From: Streptomyces sp. NBC_01429 | Lineage (GTDB): Bacteria; Actinomycetota; Actinomycetes; Streptomycetales; Streptomycetaceae | Reading direction: 5' to 3' | DNA: 64,000 nt | Assembly (NCBI RefSeq): GCF_036231945.1 | Contig: NZ_CP109599.1 | Span: 1,302,001-1,366,000 of the forward strand | Part shown: positions 23,690 to 32,138 of the stretch, piece after piece | How positions within the stretch are numbered: the stretch's first letter is position 1 | Layout of the letters: each line of letters begins with the position of its first letter | Notes under the pieces: generated by a model | The model's input: the letters and a program-made list of their open reading frames with translations, nothing else | Told to the model about the DNA's origin: nothing | The model's database searches: none | Translations under genes and position numbers: made by a program

Positions 23690-24894
23690 TGAGCCGACTC
23701 GCGCAGACCGCGGGGCTGACCGATATTCAGCGGGAGATCCTGTCGACCGTAAGGGACTTTGTCGACAAGGAGATCCTTCCGGTCGCCACCGAACTGGAAC
23801 ACCGCGACGAATATCCGACGAGGATTGTCGAGGGTCTGCGGGAACTCGGACTGTTCGGGCTGATGATCCCGGAGGAATACGGCGGACTCGGTGAGTCCCT
23901 GCTCACCTACGCGCTCTGCGTGGAGGAGATCGCGCGCGGCTGGATGTCCGTCTCCGGCATCGTCAACACGCACTTCATCGTGGCGTATCTGCTCAAGCAG
24001 TACGGCACCCAGGAGCAGAAGGACACTTTCCTGCCGCGCATGGCGGCCGGCGAGGTGCGCGGCGCCTTCTCGATGTCGGAGCCGGCTCTCGGCTCGGACG
24101 TCTCGGCGATCACGTCCAAGGGGACCAGGGACGGGGACTCCTATGTACTGACCGGCCAGAAGATGTGGCTGACCAACGGCGGTACGTCCCATCTGGTCGC
24201 CGTGCTCTGCCGGAGCGACGAGGGCCATCCGGAGGGGACGGCCCGGCACAAGTCGATGACGACGTTCCTGGTGGAGAAGGAGCCCGGCTTCGGCGAGGTA
24301 CGGCCCGGCCTCACCATCCCCGGGAAGATCGACAAGATGGGATACAAGGGCGTCGACACCACCGAGCTGGTGATGGACGGACTTCGCATTCCGGCCAATC
24401 GGGTACTCGGCGGCACCACCGGTCGAGGGTTTTACCAAATGATGGACGGTGTCGAGATCGGCCGGGTGAATGTCGCGGCGCGTGGCTGCGGGGTCGCACA
24501 GCGCGCCTTCGAACTCGGCGTCTCATATGCCCAGCAACGCCACACATTCGGAAAACCCATCGCCCAGCACCAGGCGATCCAGTTCAAGCTGGCCGAGATG
24601 GCTACCAAAGTCGAGGCCGCCCATGCGATGATGGTCAACGCGGCACGCAAAAAGGACTCCGGGGAACGAAACGACCTGGAGGCAGGGATGGCGAAGTACC
24701 TCGCCTCCGAATACTGCAAGGAAGTCGTCGAGGACGCCTTCCGTATCCACGGCGGTTACGGCTTCTCCAAGGAGTACGAGATCGAGCGCCTCTACCGCGA
24801 GGCGCCGATGCTGCTGATCGGCGAGGGTACCGCCGAGATCCAGAAAATGATCATCGGCCGCCGACTGCTGGAGGAGTACCGATTCCAGGGATAA
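23689..24894 (+). CDS. Acyl-CoA dehydrogenase, probable methylsuccinyl-CoA dehydrogenase
   Basis: FAD-dependent acyl-CoA dehydrogenase of 401 residues, normal length for the general family. Signatures are GAFSMSEPALGSDVSAI and KMWLTNGGTSHL (flavin contacts), QRHTFGKPIAQHQAIQFKLAEM, and HGGYGFSKEYEIERLYREAP. The expected catalytic Glu is in LLIGEGTAEIQKMIIGR. In this operon it should oxidise methylsuccinyl-CoA to mesaconyl-CoA. Rhodobacter-type methylsuccinyl-CoA dehydrogenases carry a long N-terminal extension that is absent here. Its ATG overlaps the MaoC stop (TGATG), with GGGAGA just upstream. It appears to be the last gene of the pathway operon; 180 non-coding bases follow. Confidence 0.88.
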   Translation: MSRLAQTAGLTDIQREILSTVRDFVDKEILPVATELEHRDEYPTRIVEGLRELGLFGLMIPEEYGGLGESLLTYALCVEEIARGWMSVSGIVNTHFIVAYLLKQYGTQEQKDTFLPRMAAGEVRGAFSMSEPALGSDVSAITSKGTRDGDSYVLTGQKMWLTNGGTSHLVAVLCRSDEGHPEGTARHKSMTTFLVEKEPGFGEVRPGLTIPGKIDKMGYKGVDTTELVMDGLRIPANRVLGGTTGRGFYQMMDGVEIGRVNVAARGCGVAQRAFELGVSYAQQRHTFGKPIAQHQAIQFKLAEMATKVEAAHAMMVNAARKKDSGERNDLEAGMAKYLASEYCKEVVEDAFRIHGGYGFSKEYEIERLYREAPMLLIGEGTAEIQKMIIGRRLLEEYRFQG

Positions 24895-25074
24895 TTATCG
24901 CCTTTGAACCGATTTGACGGCGAAGAAGATCACACCAGATCGACGTGTGCCGCACGCTTCAAGCCGCTCGACTCGGGTGCTGGCTTGCTCAGTTGCGGCT
25001 CACAACCAGTACCATCGCTGGAAAGCCGCCGTCCCCCGTTGCCAGCGCGGCATCATCCGCTACGAAGGTCATCC

Positions 25075-25722
25075 ATGCCCCACAGCCAAACCTCTGCACC
25101 CAGCGGCCGGGTCCGCATCGCACGCGGAGCATCGCCGTGGCTCCTGCCGACCGTCGCGACCGCAGCGATCGGCCTGGCCCGTGCCCGCCGCTCCAAGCGT
25201 GCGGCAGCCCTCGCCGTGCCCGCCACCGCGCTCGCGGCGGGCATGCTGTGGTTCTTCAGAGACCCGGAGCGCGAGATCACGCAGGGCCGGGTCATCTCCC
25301 CGGCCGACGGTGTGGTGCAGAGCATCATGCCGTGGAAGGACGGGCGCACTCGGGTCGCCATCTTCATGAGCCCGCTGAACGTTCATGTCAACCGCGCTCC
25401 GCTCGCGGGAACCGTGACCTCCGTGGAGCACATCCCCGGCGGATTCGTTCCGGCGTTCAACAAGGAGAGCGAGAACAACGAGCGCGTTGTCTGGCACTTC
25501 GACACCGAGCTGGGCGACATCGAGATGGTGCAGATCGCGGGCGCGGTTGCCCGGCGCATCGTTCCGTATCTGCCCCAGGGGACCAAGGTGGAACAGGGCG
25601 AGCGCATCGGCCTGATCCGGTTCGGCTCGCGCGTCGACATCTACCTTCCGGAAGGTGTCGATGTCGCTGTCGAGGTCGGCCAGACCACGACCGCAGGGGT
25701 GACTCGAATTGACCGTGATTGA
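25075..25722 (+). CDS. psd: Phosphatidylserine decarboxylase proenzyme (short type)
   Basis: Protein of 215 residues that makes phosphatidylethanolamine from phosphatidylserine. It is the short 'archaeal-type' proenzyme. One or two hydrophobic helices near residues 20-65 anchor it (WLLPTVATAAIGLA, LAVPATALAAGMLWFF), and the catalytic core follows. SPADGVVQSI, FMSPLNVHVNRAP and the self-cleavage site IRFGSRVDIYLP are visible; cleavage before the serine of FGS would generate the pyruvoyl cofactor. It overlaps the start of pssA by 14 bases, so synthase and decarboxylase are coupled. The 180 bases upstream hold its promoter and no gene. Confidence 0.93.
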   Translation: MPHSQTSAPSGRVRIARGASPWLLPTVATAAIGLARARRSKRAAALAVPATALAAGMLWFFRDPEREITQGRVISPADGVVQSIMPWKDGRTRVAIFMSPLNVHVNRAPLAGTVTSVEHIPGGFVPAFNKESENNERVVWHFDTELGDIEMVQIAGAVARRIVPYLPQGTKVEQGERIGLIRFGSRVDIYLPEGVDVAVEVGQTTTAGVTRIDRD

Positions 25723-26569
25723 TCCCGATACGCAAGCAGGCTGGGTCGCCGAGGCAGAGGCCAAGGCGGATGCCGAAGCCGAGGAGATGCCGCTGTCGCT
25801 GAGGCTGTCGATAGCGGACACCCTCACGCTCGGTAACGCCACCTGCGGCTTCATGGCCGTCTACTTCACCACCACCGGCATTCTCATCCCGCACCTCACG
25901 GGCAGCGACGAGAGCGGCATGGCGCGGCACTCCGCCGCGACGGCCGTGATCCTGATGCTCGCCGCGGCGATCTTCGACCTGTTCGACGGTCTCGTGGCGC
26001 GCAAGCTGCGCAGCTCTCCGATGGGCGCGGAGCTGGACAACCTCTCCGACCTGATCAGCTTCGGTCTCGCCCCGGCCTATTTCGTACTGGTGTACGGAAT
26101 GGTCGCGGACGACGCGCATCAACGGGTGTCGGCGCTGGCGGCGATCGTGGTGTTGCTCGCCGTCGTGCTCAGGCTGGCCAGATTCTCCTGCGTGACGCTG
26201 AAGGACGGCATGTTCCAGGGCATGCCGAGCCCCTTCGGCGCCCTCACGGTCATCTCGATCGTGCTGCTGGAGCTGCCCTTCGTACCGACGCTGCTCGCGA
26301 TCATCGGCGTGGCATGGCTGATGGTGAGCCGGGTCGAGTACCCGAAGCCGCGCGGTGTGCTCGCGCTGGCGATGCTCAGCTGGATCGTCGCCGCGATGGG
26401 GCTGCTGGCGGCCTGGGCGTTCGACGCGCCGGGCGGTCAGCTGCTGCTCCAGACGGGCTGTGCGCTCCAGGTGGTGACGGGCGCGGTGATCCCGCTCTTC
26501 GCCACGGCGCGCCGGGTGAACACCTTCCGCGGCAACCGCCGCGAGGCACGGGCGGCGCAGCTGCCGTAG
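25709..26569 (+). CDS. pssA: CDP-diacylglycerol-serine O-phosphatidyltransferase
   Basis: Membrane enzyme of 286 residues that joins CDP-diacylglycerol and serine to give phosphatidylserine, substrate for the upstream Psd. The CDP-alcohol phosphatidyltransferase signature lies in FDLFDGLVARKLRSS and GAELDNLSDLI (DG-x2-AR ... G-x3-D-x3-D). Six to eight hydrophobic helices follow. A 30-residue acidic N-terminal arm precedes the first helix. The start is a TTG at 25709, supported by AGGGG nine bases upstream; the alternative GTG at 25715 is too far from that site. A strong terminator closes the psd-pssA pair 17 bases after the stop. Confidence 0.93.
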   Translation: MTVIDPDTQAGWVAEAEAKADAEAEEMPLSLRLSIADTLTLGNATCGFMAVYFTTTGILIPHLTGSDESGMARHSAATAVILMLAAAIFDLFDGLVARKLRSSPMGAELDNLSDLISFGLAPAYFVLVYGMVADDAHQRVSALAAIVVLLAVVLRLARFSCVTLKDGMFQGMPSPFGALTVISIVLLELPFVPTLLAIIGVAWLMVSRVEYPKPRGVLALAMLSWIVAAMGLLAAWAFDAPGGQLLLQTGCALQVVTGAVIPLFATARRVNTFRGNRREARAAQLP

Positions 26570-26585
26570 CGGTACGTGGCAACGT

Positions 26586-26622
26586 GGAAAGGCCCGGGTG
26601 CTTCTCGCACCCGGGCCTTTCC
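26586..26622 (+). terminator. Strong rho-independent-type terminator after pssA
   Basis: A perfect 16-base stem (26586-26601 against 26607-26622) with loop TTCTC. The arms read GGAAAGGCCCGGGTGC and its complement. It probably serves the psd-pssA transcript, and possibly also the convergent glycerate kinase gene in the other direction. Confidence 0.92.
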
Positions 26623-26680
26623 GTTGTCCGCTGTCCGCCGACCGCCGCTCGCGGCCTGCTGACCGCGACGGTCCGCTCGC

Positions 26681-27835
26681 TCAGACCAGGAAGTCGCGCG
26701 CGATGTCCGCGGCGAGGCGCTCCAGCAGCGGGCCGGCCTCGGCCATGCACACGGCCGGGTCCGGCTCCAGGTGGCTGAGGGCGTAGGCGCGGCGGATGCC
26801 CGCGCGGCCGAGGGCCTCCGGGGGCAGGCTCAGCCGCCCGCAGACCGCGATGACCTCGATGTTCCGGGCGCGGGCCGCCGCCGCGACGCCCGCGGGGGCC
26901 TTGCCGTGCAGGGTCTGCTCGTCCAGCGATCCCTCGCCGGTGATGACCAGGGTGGCCCTGGCCAGCGCCGGGGCGAAGCCCAGGACGTCGAGCATGACGT
27001 CGATGCCGGGGCGGAAGCGGGCGCCGAGGCCGACCAGCGCGCCGTACCCGATACCGCCCGCCGCGCCCGCGCCGGGCGAGAACGCGAGATGCGCGGCACG
27101 GGACCCGAGGGCCGCCTCCAGCACCCCGGCGTAGCGGGCGAGCGCCGCGTCGAGCGTGGCGACGTCCTCGGGGGTGGCGCCCTTCTGCGGTCCGTAGACG
27201 GCGGCGGCGCCCTTGGGGCCGGTCAGCGGATTGTCGACATCGCTGGCGAGCACGATGTCCGCGGCGGCGAGACGCGGGTCGAGACCCGAGAGGTCGGCGG
27301 TGGCGAGGTCCCGCAGTCCGCCGCCGCCCGGGCCCACGGGCTGTCCGCCGGCGTCCAGGAAGCGGGCGCCGAGCGCGCCGAGCATGCCGGCGCCGCCGTC
27401 GGTGGTGGCGCTGCCGCCGACCCCGAAGACGATGGAGCGGGCGCCCGCGTCGAGCGCGGCGCTCAGCAGCTCGCCGGAGCCGTGGGTGGTCGCCGTGAGG
27501 GGCGCGAAGACCCCCTTGGGGAGGTGCTGGAGGCCGGACGCCTCCGCCATCTCGATGACGGCCGTGCCGTCGCGCAGCGCGTAGGCCGCCGTCACCTCGT
27601 CGCCGAGCGGTCCGGTGACGCGGGCCTCGCGCCGCTCGAAGCCGGCCGCGACCGCGGCGGCGACCGTACCGTCGCCGCCGTCCGCGACGGGCAGCGTCTC
27701 GACCGGCACCCCGGGGGCGACCTCGTGGAGCCCCGCCGTGACCCGCTGTGCGACCTCCAGAGCCGTGAGTGAGCCCTTGAACTTGTCCGCCGCGATCAGT
27801 ACGCGTGCCGAACCGTTTACCGCTCCGTCCGTCAC
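26681..27835 (-). CDS. Glycerate kinase (GlxK/GarK type)
   Basis: Protein of 384 residues of the two-domain class I/GarK glycerate kinase family, which phosphorylates D-glycerate, usually to 2-phosphoglycerate. Motifs are VLIAADKFKGSLTA at the N-terminus, LPVADGGDGTVAA, FGVGGSATTDGGAGML, LASDVDNPLTGPKGAA, and LVITGEGSLDEQTLHGKAP. All are family signatures. The GTG start has AAGGGA about eight bases upstream. It is monocistronic between the psd-pssA terminator and a divergent NUDIX gene. It could feed glycerate from glyoxylate metabolism into glycolysis, which would fit glyoxylate production by the nearby lyase; this link is inference. Confidence 0.92.
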   Translation of the reverse strand: MTDGAVNGSARVLIAADKFKGSLTALEVAQRVTAGLHEVAPGVPVETLPVADGGDGTVAAAVAAGFERREARVTGPLGDEVTAAYALRDGTAVIEMAEASGLQHLPKGVFAPLTATTHGSGELLSAALDAGARSIVFGVGGSATTDGGAGMLGALGARFLDAGGQPVGPGGGGLRDLATADLSGLDPRLAAADIVLASDVDNPLTGPKGAAAVYGPQKGATPEDVATLDAALARYAGVLEAALGSRAAHLAFSPGAGAAGGIGYGALVGLGARFRPGIDVMLDVLGFAPALARATLVITGEGSLDEQTLHGKAPAGVAAAARARNIEVIAVCGRLSLPPEALGRAGIRRAYALSHLEPDPAVCMAEAGPLLERLAADIARDFLV

Positions 27836-28006
27836 CTTGTATCCCTTGCTTTCGAACAGGTGTCGCGCCGGTCCGACCCTATCCGCACGGCAGGGGTATG
27901 CCCATGGTCACCGGCCCGGACCCTCCGGCCGGCACCGCATACCACGAGCCGATATTGGATATTTACGTATGTATGGCGCGCCCCTCCCGCCCGATACTCT
28001 TCGCGT

Positions 28007-28576
28007 GTGACGGACACCGATACCCAGACCCCCGCTCCCGCTACCGCTATCGCCCAGGAATCCGACGCGGCCGCCGCCGAGGCCGCCGATTACGCCGCGT
28101 ACATCGCCTCGCTCCCCCGTATCCTCGCGGGCGCCGCCGTGCTTCTGCGGGACGGCGCGGGCCGCGTGCTGATCGTCGAGCCCAACTACCGGGAGGGCTG
28201 GGCGCTGCCCGGCGGGACCATCGAGTCCGACGACGGCGAGACCCCGCGCGAGGGCGCGCGGCGCGAGACGCTGGAGGAGATCGGCCTCGACATCCGGCCG
28301 GGGACGCTGCTGACCGTGGACTGGGTGCAGGGAGAGAGCCGGCCGCCCGTCGCCTCGTACCTCTACGACGGCGGGGTGCTGAGCGAGGAGCGGCTCGCGG
28401 CGATCGTTCTCCAGGAGGAGGAACTGCTGTCGTGGCGGCTGGTGGAGCGCGCCGAGGTCCCCGCGTATCTGCCCGGGTCGCTCGGGCGGCGGGTGCTGAT
28501 CGCGCTCGACGCGCTGGAGTCGGACGGGGGCGCGGGCACGGGCACGGTGGAGCTGGAGAACGGCCACCGCGTCTGA
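28007..28576 (+). CDS. NUDIX hydrolase
   Basis: Protein of 189 residues. The NUDIX box is in WALPGGTIESDDGETPREGA followed by RRETLEEIGL, with the REUXEEXGU metal-binding helix intact and a two-residue insertion before the first conserved Glu. A 40-residue Ala/Asp/Glu-rich N-terminus is atypical and probably flexible. The GTG at 28007 follows a -10-like TACTCT (27995-28000) by six bases, suggesting a leaderless message. The upstream 171 bases contain an unusually AT-rich patch (27953-27974). The family hydrolyses nucleoside diphosphates linked to another moiety; the substrate is not predictable. Confidence 0.88.
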   Translation: MTDTDTQTPAPATAIAQESDAAAAEAADYAAYIASLPRILAGAAVLLRDGAGRVLIVEPNYREGWALPGGTIESDDGETPREGARRETLEEIGLDIRPGTLLTVDWVQGESRPPVASYLYDGGVLSEERLAAIVLQEEELLSWRLVERAEVPAYLPGSLGRRVLIALDALESDGGAGTGTVELENGHRV

Positions 28577-28639
28577 CGAAACGGGCCGGTCCCGGCCGGA
28601 GTTGACTTTCAGGCGGCGTGAACGTCGAGAATCGCCGCC

Positions 28640-29893
28640 ATGGACAGCACTACGGACAACACTCCCCACGGGACCGACGGCACGGGCGGTACGGGCGGCA
28701 GGAGCGGCGCGGACGGTGCGGGCGGTACGGGCGGTACGGCGGGTGGCGCGACGCGCGGCACCCTCGTCGATCTCACCCTCGGCGCACCGCCCGAACTGCT
28801 GAGCATCAGCGCCTTCGCCCGGCGCGTCGGTCTCACGCCGAGCGCCCTGCGTTTCTACGACGACTGCCGCGTCCTGCCGCCCGCCCGGGTGGACGCGCTC
28901 ACCGGCTACCGCTCCTACAGCCCCGACCAGGCGATCCGCGCCAACATGCTGCGGAGCCTGCGGGAGGCCGGACTTCCGCTCGCGGATGTCACGGTCGTCC
29001 TCGACGGCGAGGTGGCCGAGGCGCGCGCCGTTCTGGAGCGGCACCGCACCACCGTGCGGGACCGGAGCAGGACGGCCGACGCCGCGATCGCGGCCGTGCT
29101 GCGCGCCATGCCGGGCGCGGACTCCCCCGCCCCCGGGGACGACGGGACCCCGACACCCACCCGGGTCCGGCTCGGCGGCGCCGAACTGGCGAGCGCGATA
29201 CGTCAGGTCGTACCGGCGATCGGCACGGACCCGGGGATCCCGGTCCTCGGCCACGTCCTCGTCGAGATCGACGCGGACGAGGTGCGGCTGGTGGCCACCG
29301 ACCGCTACCGCATGGCGGTACGGGGGCTGAAGCCGGTGATGACGGTGGAGGGGCCGGAGCGGGCGCTGCTGGTGGCGGCGGAACGGCTGGTGGAGATCGG
29401 GGCCTGGGCGGCGCGTTGCGCGGCGGTGACCCTGGAGGCGGGGCCCGACGGTGCCGGGGCGCACGACACGGACGGCACGGACACCCGTGAACTTCCCCTT
29501 TTCGAGGGAGAGTTCCCCGCCTATCGCGAGATGCTCGCGGCCCTGACGCCGCATCGGCACCGGGTGATCGTGGACCGGGCGGCCCTGCTGACCGCCGTCG
29601 GCGCCCTGGGCGACACCCCGGGCGTCGCGCTGCGGCTCGGTACGGACGAGCTGACCGTCGCGCTGCCCGACGGTTCCGGGGCCACGGATCTGCCGGCCGT
29701 CCGCATGGGCGAGCGGCCCCTGCGGATCGGCTTCGATCCCGCCGTACTCGTCGCTGCCCTGGAGACGAGCGTGGGCCCGGACATCCTGCTGGAGATCGCC
29801 ACCGCCACCGAACCGGTCGTGGTGCGCTCCGCGGACCAGGGCGGCTTCACCACGCTGGTGATGCCCGTCGCCCTGCCGGAGCGGACGGGCTGA
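28640..29893 (+). CDS. MerR-type DNA-binding domain fused to a DNA polymerase III beta (sliding clamp)-like region
   Basis: Protein of 417 residues with three parts. Residues 1-45 are Gly/Thr-rich low complexity. Residues about 52-125 are a MerR helix-turn-helix (LLSISAFARRVGLTPSALRFYDD, then LTGYRSYSPDQ). Residues about 172-415 resemble two DnaN clamp folds: HVLVEIDADEVRLVATDRYRMA matches clamp domain II, and FEGEFPAYREML with DQGGFTTLVMPVAL match clamp domain III. Clamp domain I is replaced by the MerR part. It may be a transcription factor using a clamp fold for dimerisation or ligand binding. I know of no assigned function. It is 63 bases downstream of the NUDIX gene, same strand. Confidence 0.82.
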   Translation: MDSTTDNTPHGTDGTGGTGGRSGADGAGGTGGTAGGATRGTLVDLTLGAPPELLSISAFARRVGLTPSALRFYDDCRVLPPARVDALTGYRSYSPDQAIRANMLRSLREAGLPLADVTVVLDGEVAEARAVLERHRTTVRDRSRTADAAIAAVLRAMPGADSPAPGDDGTPTPTRVRLGGAELASAIRQVVPAIGTDPGIPVLGHVLVEIDADEVRLVATDRYRMAVRGLKPVMTVEGPERALLVAAERLVEIGAWAARCAAVTLEAGPDGAGAHDTDGTDTRELPLFEGEFPAYREMLAALTPHRHRVIVDRAALLTAVGALGDTPGVALRLGTDELTVALPDGSGATDLPAVRMGERPLRIGFDPAVLVAALETSVGPDILLEIATATEPVVVRSADQGGFTTLVMPVALPERTG

Positions 29894-30034
29894 CGCCGAG
29901 GACGAGGAGCGCCTTCCCCGGCGGTGAGTTGATGGACCGTCGGGGGCATGCCGGGCCGTTCACGCCGCGTTGGTCCGCCGTGCACGCGGGAGCGGCATCA
30001 TCCTGGAGTCCCCCCACGACTCGCGGAGGCCCCG

Positions 30035-31345
30035 ATGCGCACGCGATCCAGCAGACTGAGGAACCGTCAGGCGCGTAACACCCTGGCGTGTCCCACCCGA
30101 ACGAGTGGCATCCGGGCGCGTGGCCGGGCGGCCGCCGTCCTGCGCGCGTCGGGGGCCGTCGTACCGGCCGTGCTGACCGCGGTGATACTGGCGGGCGGGG
30201 GCGGGCCGCGGGCCGTGCCCTCCGATGCCGTCGCCCGCGCCACCGTCGCCCCCGCGACCGCGGCCCCCGTCGCCACCGTACGGAAGCTCCCGCGGCTCCC
30301 CGCGTCGGTCGACGGCGGTGCCTGGCGGTCCGGTCATCTCCAGGGCATGGCCGTCGACCGCCGTGCCGGGCACCTGTACTTCTCCTTCACCAACCTGCTG
30401 GTCAAGACGGATCTGCGCGGCACCCCGCTCGGCTCCGTCACCGGCTTCACGGGCCACCTCGGCGACCTGGACTTCAACGAGCGGGACGGCAGGGTCTACG
30501 GCTCCCTCGAATACAAGGCGGCGAAGGCGTTCTACATCGCCGTCTTCGACGGGGAGCGGATCACCCGGATGGACATGGACGCGGCCTCCACCGGTGTGGT
30601 CTCCACCGTCCATCTCGGCGAGGTCGTGCGGGACTACACGGCCGACATGGACGGGAACGGTGTCTTCGACGGTGACACCGCCGACACCCCCGACCACCGC
30701 TACGGTTGCAGCGGCATCGACGGGGTGGCCTTCGGCCCGGCCCTGGACGGCGCGGGCGGCGAGCGGCTCACCGTCGCGTACGGGGTCTACGCCAACACCG
30801 GCCGCGAGGACAACGACCACCAGGTCCTGCTCCAGTACGACGTACGGCGGTGGAAGAGCTACGAGCGCCCGCTGACCGAGCGGGCGCCGCACACCAGCGG
30901 CCCGGCCTCCCCCGACGGCAAGTACTTCGCGTACACCGGCAACACCACCTACGGGGTGCAGAATCTGGAGTACGACCGGCACACCGGCAACTGGCTGCTC
31001 GCCGTCTACAAGGGCACCAAAACACACTTCCCCGACTACTCGCTCTTCGTCGTGGACGGCTCGAAGCGTCCCGTCGACGGCGTCGTCCGGGGCCAGCCCG
31101 CGCCCGAACGCGGCCGGCTGCTGTCGCTCCTGCCGCAGGGGCTGCACGACGCCGGGTCCGGGGTGTACGGCTGGGAGTCGGCCGGGCAGTACGGGCTGGT
31201 CGCGCTCGACGACGGGCTGTACTACGTCGCCGAGGCCGGCACGGTACGGGCCGACGGGGTCACCCTCCAGACCGGCCGTGCGGTCCTGCGCCGCTGGACG
31301 GGGAATGTGCCGAATCCCTTCGCCGCCGTCGCAGGCGCGTCATGA
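30035..31345 (+). CDS. Secreted or membrane-anchored beta-propeller-like protein with EF-hand-like loop
   Basis: Protein of 436 residues. The basic N-terminus followed by a hydrophobic stretch (ASGAVVPAVLTAVILAGGGG, about 41-60) looks like a signal sequence or membrane anchor with a long n-region. The mature part contains repeated short strand motifs (GHLYFSFTNLLVKTDLRGT, GDLDFNERDGRVYGSLEY, YYVAEAGTVRADG), suggesting a beta-propeller. DMDGNGVFDGD (about residue 210) has the D-x-D-G-x-G spacing of an EF-hand or dockerin-type calcium loop. I cannot name a family or reaction. The ATG at 30035 has GGAGG six bases upstream. The 3' end overlaps the convergent TMEM175-like gene by 86 bases. Confidence 0.7.
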   Translation: MRTRSSRLRNRQARNTLACPTRTSGIRARGRAAAVLRASGAVVPAVLTAVILAGGGGPRAVPSDAVARATVAPATAAPVATVRKLPRLPASVDGGAWRSGHLQGMAVDRRAGHLYFSFTNLLVKTDLRGTPLGSVTGFTGHLGDLDFNERDGRVYGSLEYKAAKAFYIAVFDGERITRMDMDAASTGVVSTVHLGEVVRDYTADMDGNGVFDGDTADTPDHRYGCSGIDGVAFGPALDGAGGERLTVAYGVYANTGREDNDHQVLLQYDVRRWKSYERPLTERAPHTSGPASPDGKYFAYTGNTTYGVQNLEYDRHTGNWLLAVYKGTKTHFPDYSLFVVDGSKRPVDGVVRGQPAPERGRLLSLLPQGLHDAGSGVYGWESAGQYGLVALDDGLYYVAEAGTVRADGVTLQTGRAVLRRWTGNVPNPFAAVAGAS

Positions 31346-31955
31346 ACCAGCCGGCCCGGCCGCTGACGAGCAGCAGGGCGATCAGCGCGATCACCCCGTG
31401 GCCGGGGAACAGGAAACCGGACGGGACGGCCAGCAGCAACGCGGCGAAGTCGAACCAGAGTTCAAGGCTCTCGGGCCGGGGACCCGGATCCTTGGAGAGC
31501 CGGTGGTGGCGCACCACGTAGCGGATCAGCAGCAGCGCTCCGATGGCGACGACATTGACCCCGGCGTAGACGGCGAGCACGATCCCGGCCTGACCGCCGT
31601 AGGTACCCAGCAGGTTGGCGACGAACGGCAGCGCGCTCACCGCGAGGAGCAGGATCATCGTGCACCGTACGAGGGCCGGGTGACTGACGCGCACACTGCG
31701 CATCTCGGCGTGGTGGCGGCGCCAGTAGACGGAGGTCACGTAGAAGCTCAGCAGAAAGGCCAGGTAGTGCGGGCCCTGCTCGGCCAGCGCGTGGCGCAGC
31801 GCGCCCTCGCTCGGGTGGTCGCCCAGCGAGGGCACGCTCAGGTTGAGCGCGAGCAGGGTCATGGCGATCGCGAAGACCGCGTCGGAGAGGCCGAACAGCC
31901 GTCCCGTGGCGCGCTCGCCCACGGCTTCGTCGGGCGATGTGCTGAGGGTGCTCAT
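31260..31955 (-). CDS. TMEM175 family potassium-channel-like membrane protein
   Basis: Integral membrane protein of 231 residues with six predicted helices. Helix 1 carries RLFGLSDAVFAIAMTLLALNL, the hallmark of the TMEM175 (DUF1211) family, whose prokaryotic members are potassium-permeable channels. The usual 'FSD' triplet reads LSD here. Later helices include FLLSFYVTSVYWRRHH, typical of the family. The C-terminus is an Arg/Ser-rich cytoplasmic tail encoded opposite the last codons of the convergent gene. The ATG at 31955 has AGGGA about nine bases upstream. It is separated from the upstream ogt gene by a long hairpin and so is probably transcribed on its own. Confidence 0.82.
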   Translation of the reverse strand: MSTLSTSPDEAVGERATGRLFGLSDAVFAIAMTLLALNLSVPSLGDHPSEGALRHALAEQGPHYLAFLLSFYVTSVYWRRHHAEMRSVRVSHPALVRCTMILLLAVSALPFVANLLGTYGGQAGIVLAVYAGVNVVAIGALLLIRYVVRHHRLSKDPGPRPESLELWFDFAALLLAVPSGFLFPGHGVIALIALLLVSGRAGWFMTRLRRRRRDSAHSPSSGAGPHGRSGG

Positions 31956-32074
31956 ACGTCGCGTCCCTGGAGTGTGCCTGTGCCGTGGGGAGTCAACGTA
32001 GAACAACGATCGCGCCGGACGGGCGACCCGGGACGGCGGTTCACGCGCCGGTGTGTCCGGCCGGGGCACTGTTG

Positions 32075-32123
32075 TGTCCGGCCGGACGCCTGACCGGATC
32101 CCCGATCGGATCCGGCCGGACAC
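32075..32123 (-). terminator. Long hairpin after ogt
   Basis: GTGTCCGGCCGGA (32075-32087) pairs perfectly with TCCGGCCGGACAC (32111-32123) across a 23-base loop, starting 16 bases beyond the ogt stop. A third partial copy of TGTCCGGCCGG lies at 32054-32064. It is probably the terminator of the ada-ogt operon. Confidence 0.6.
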
Positions 32124-32138
32124 CGGCGCGGGCCGCGC

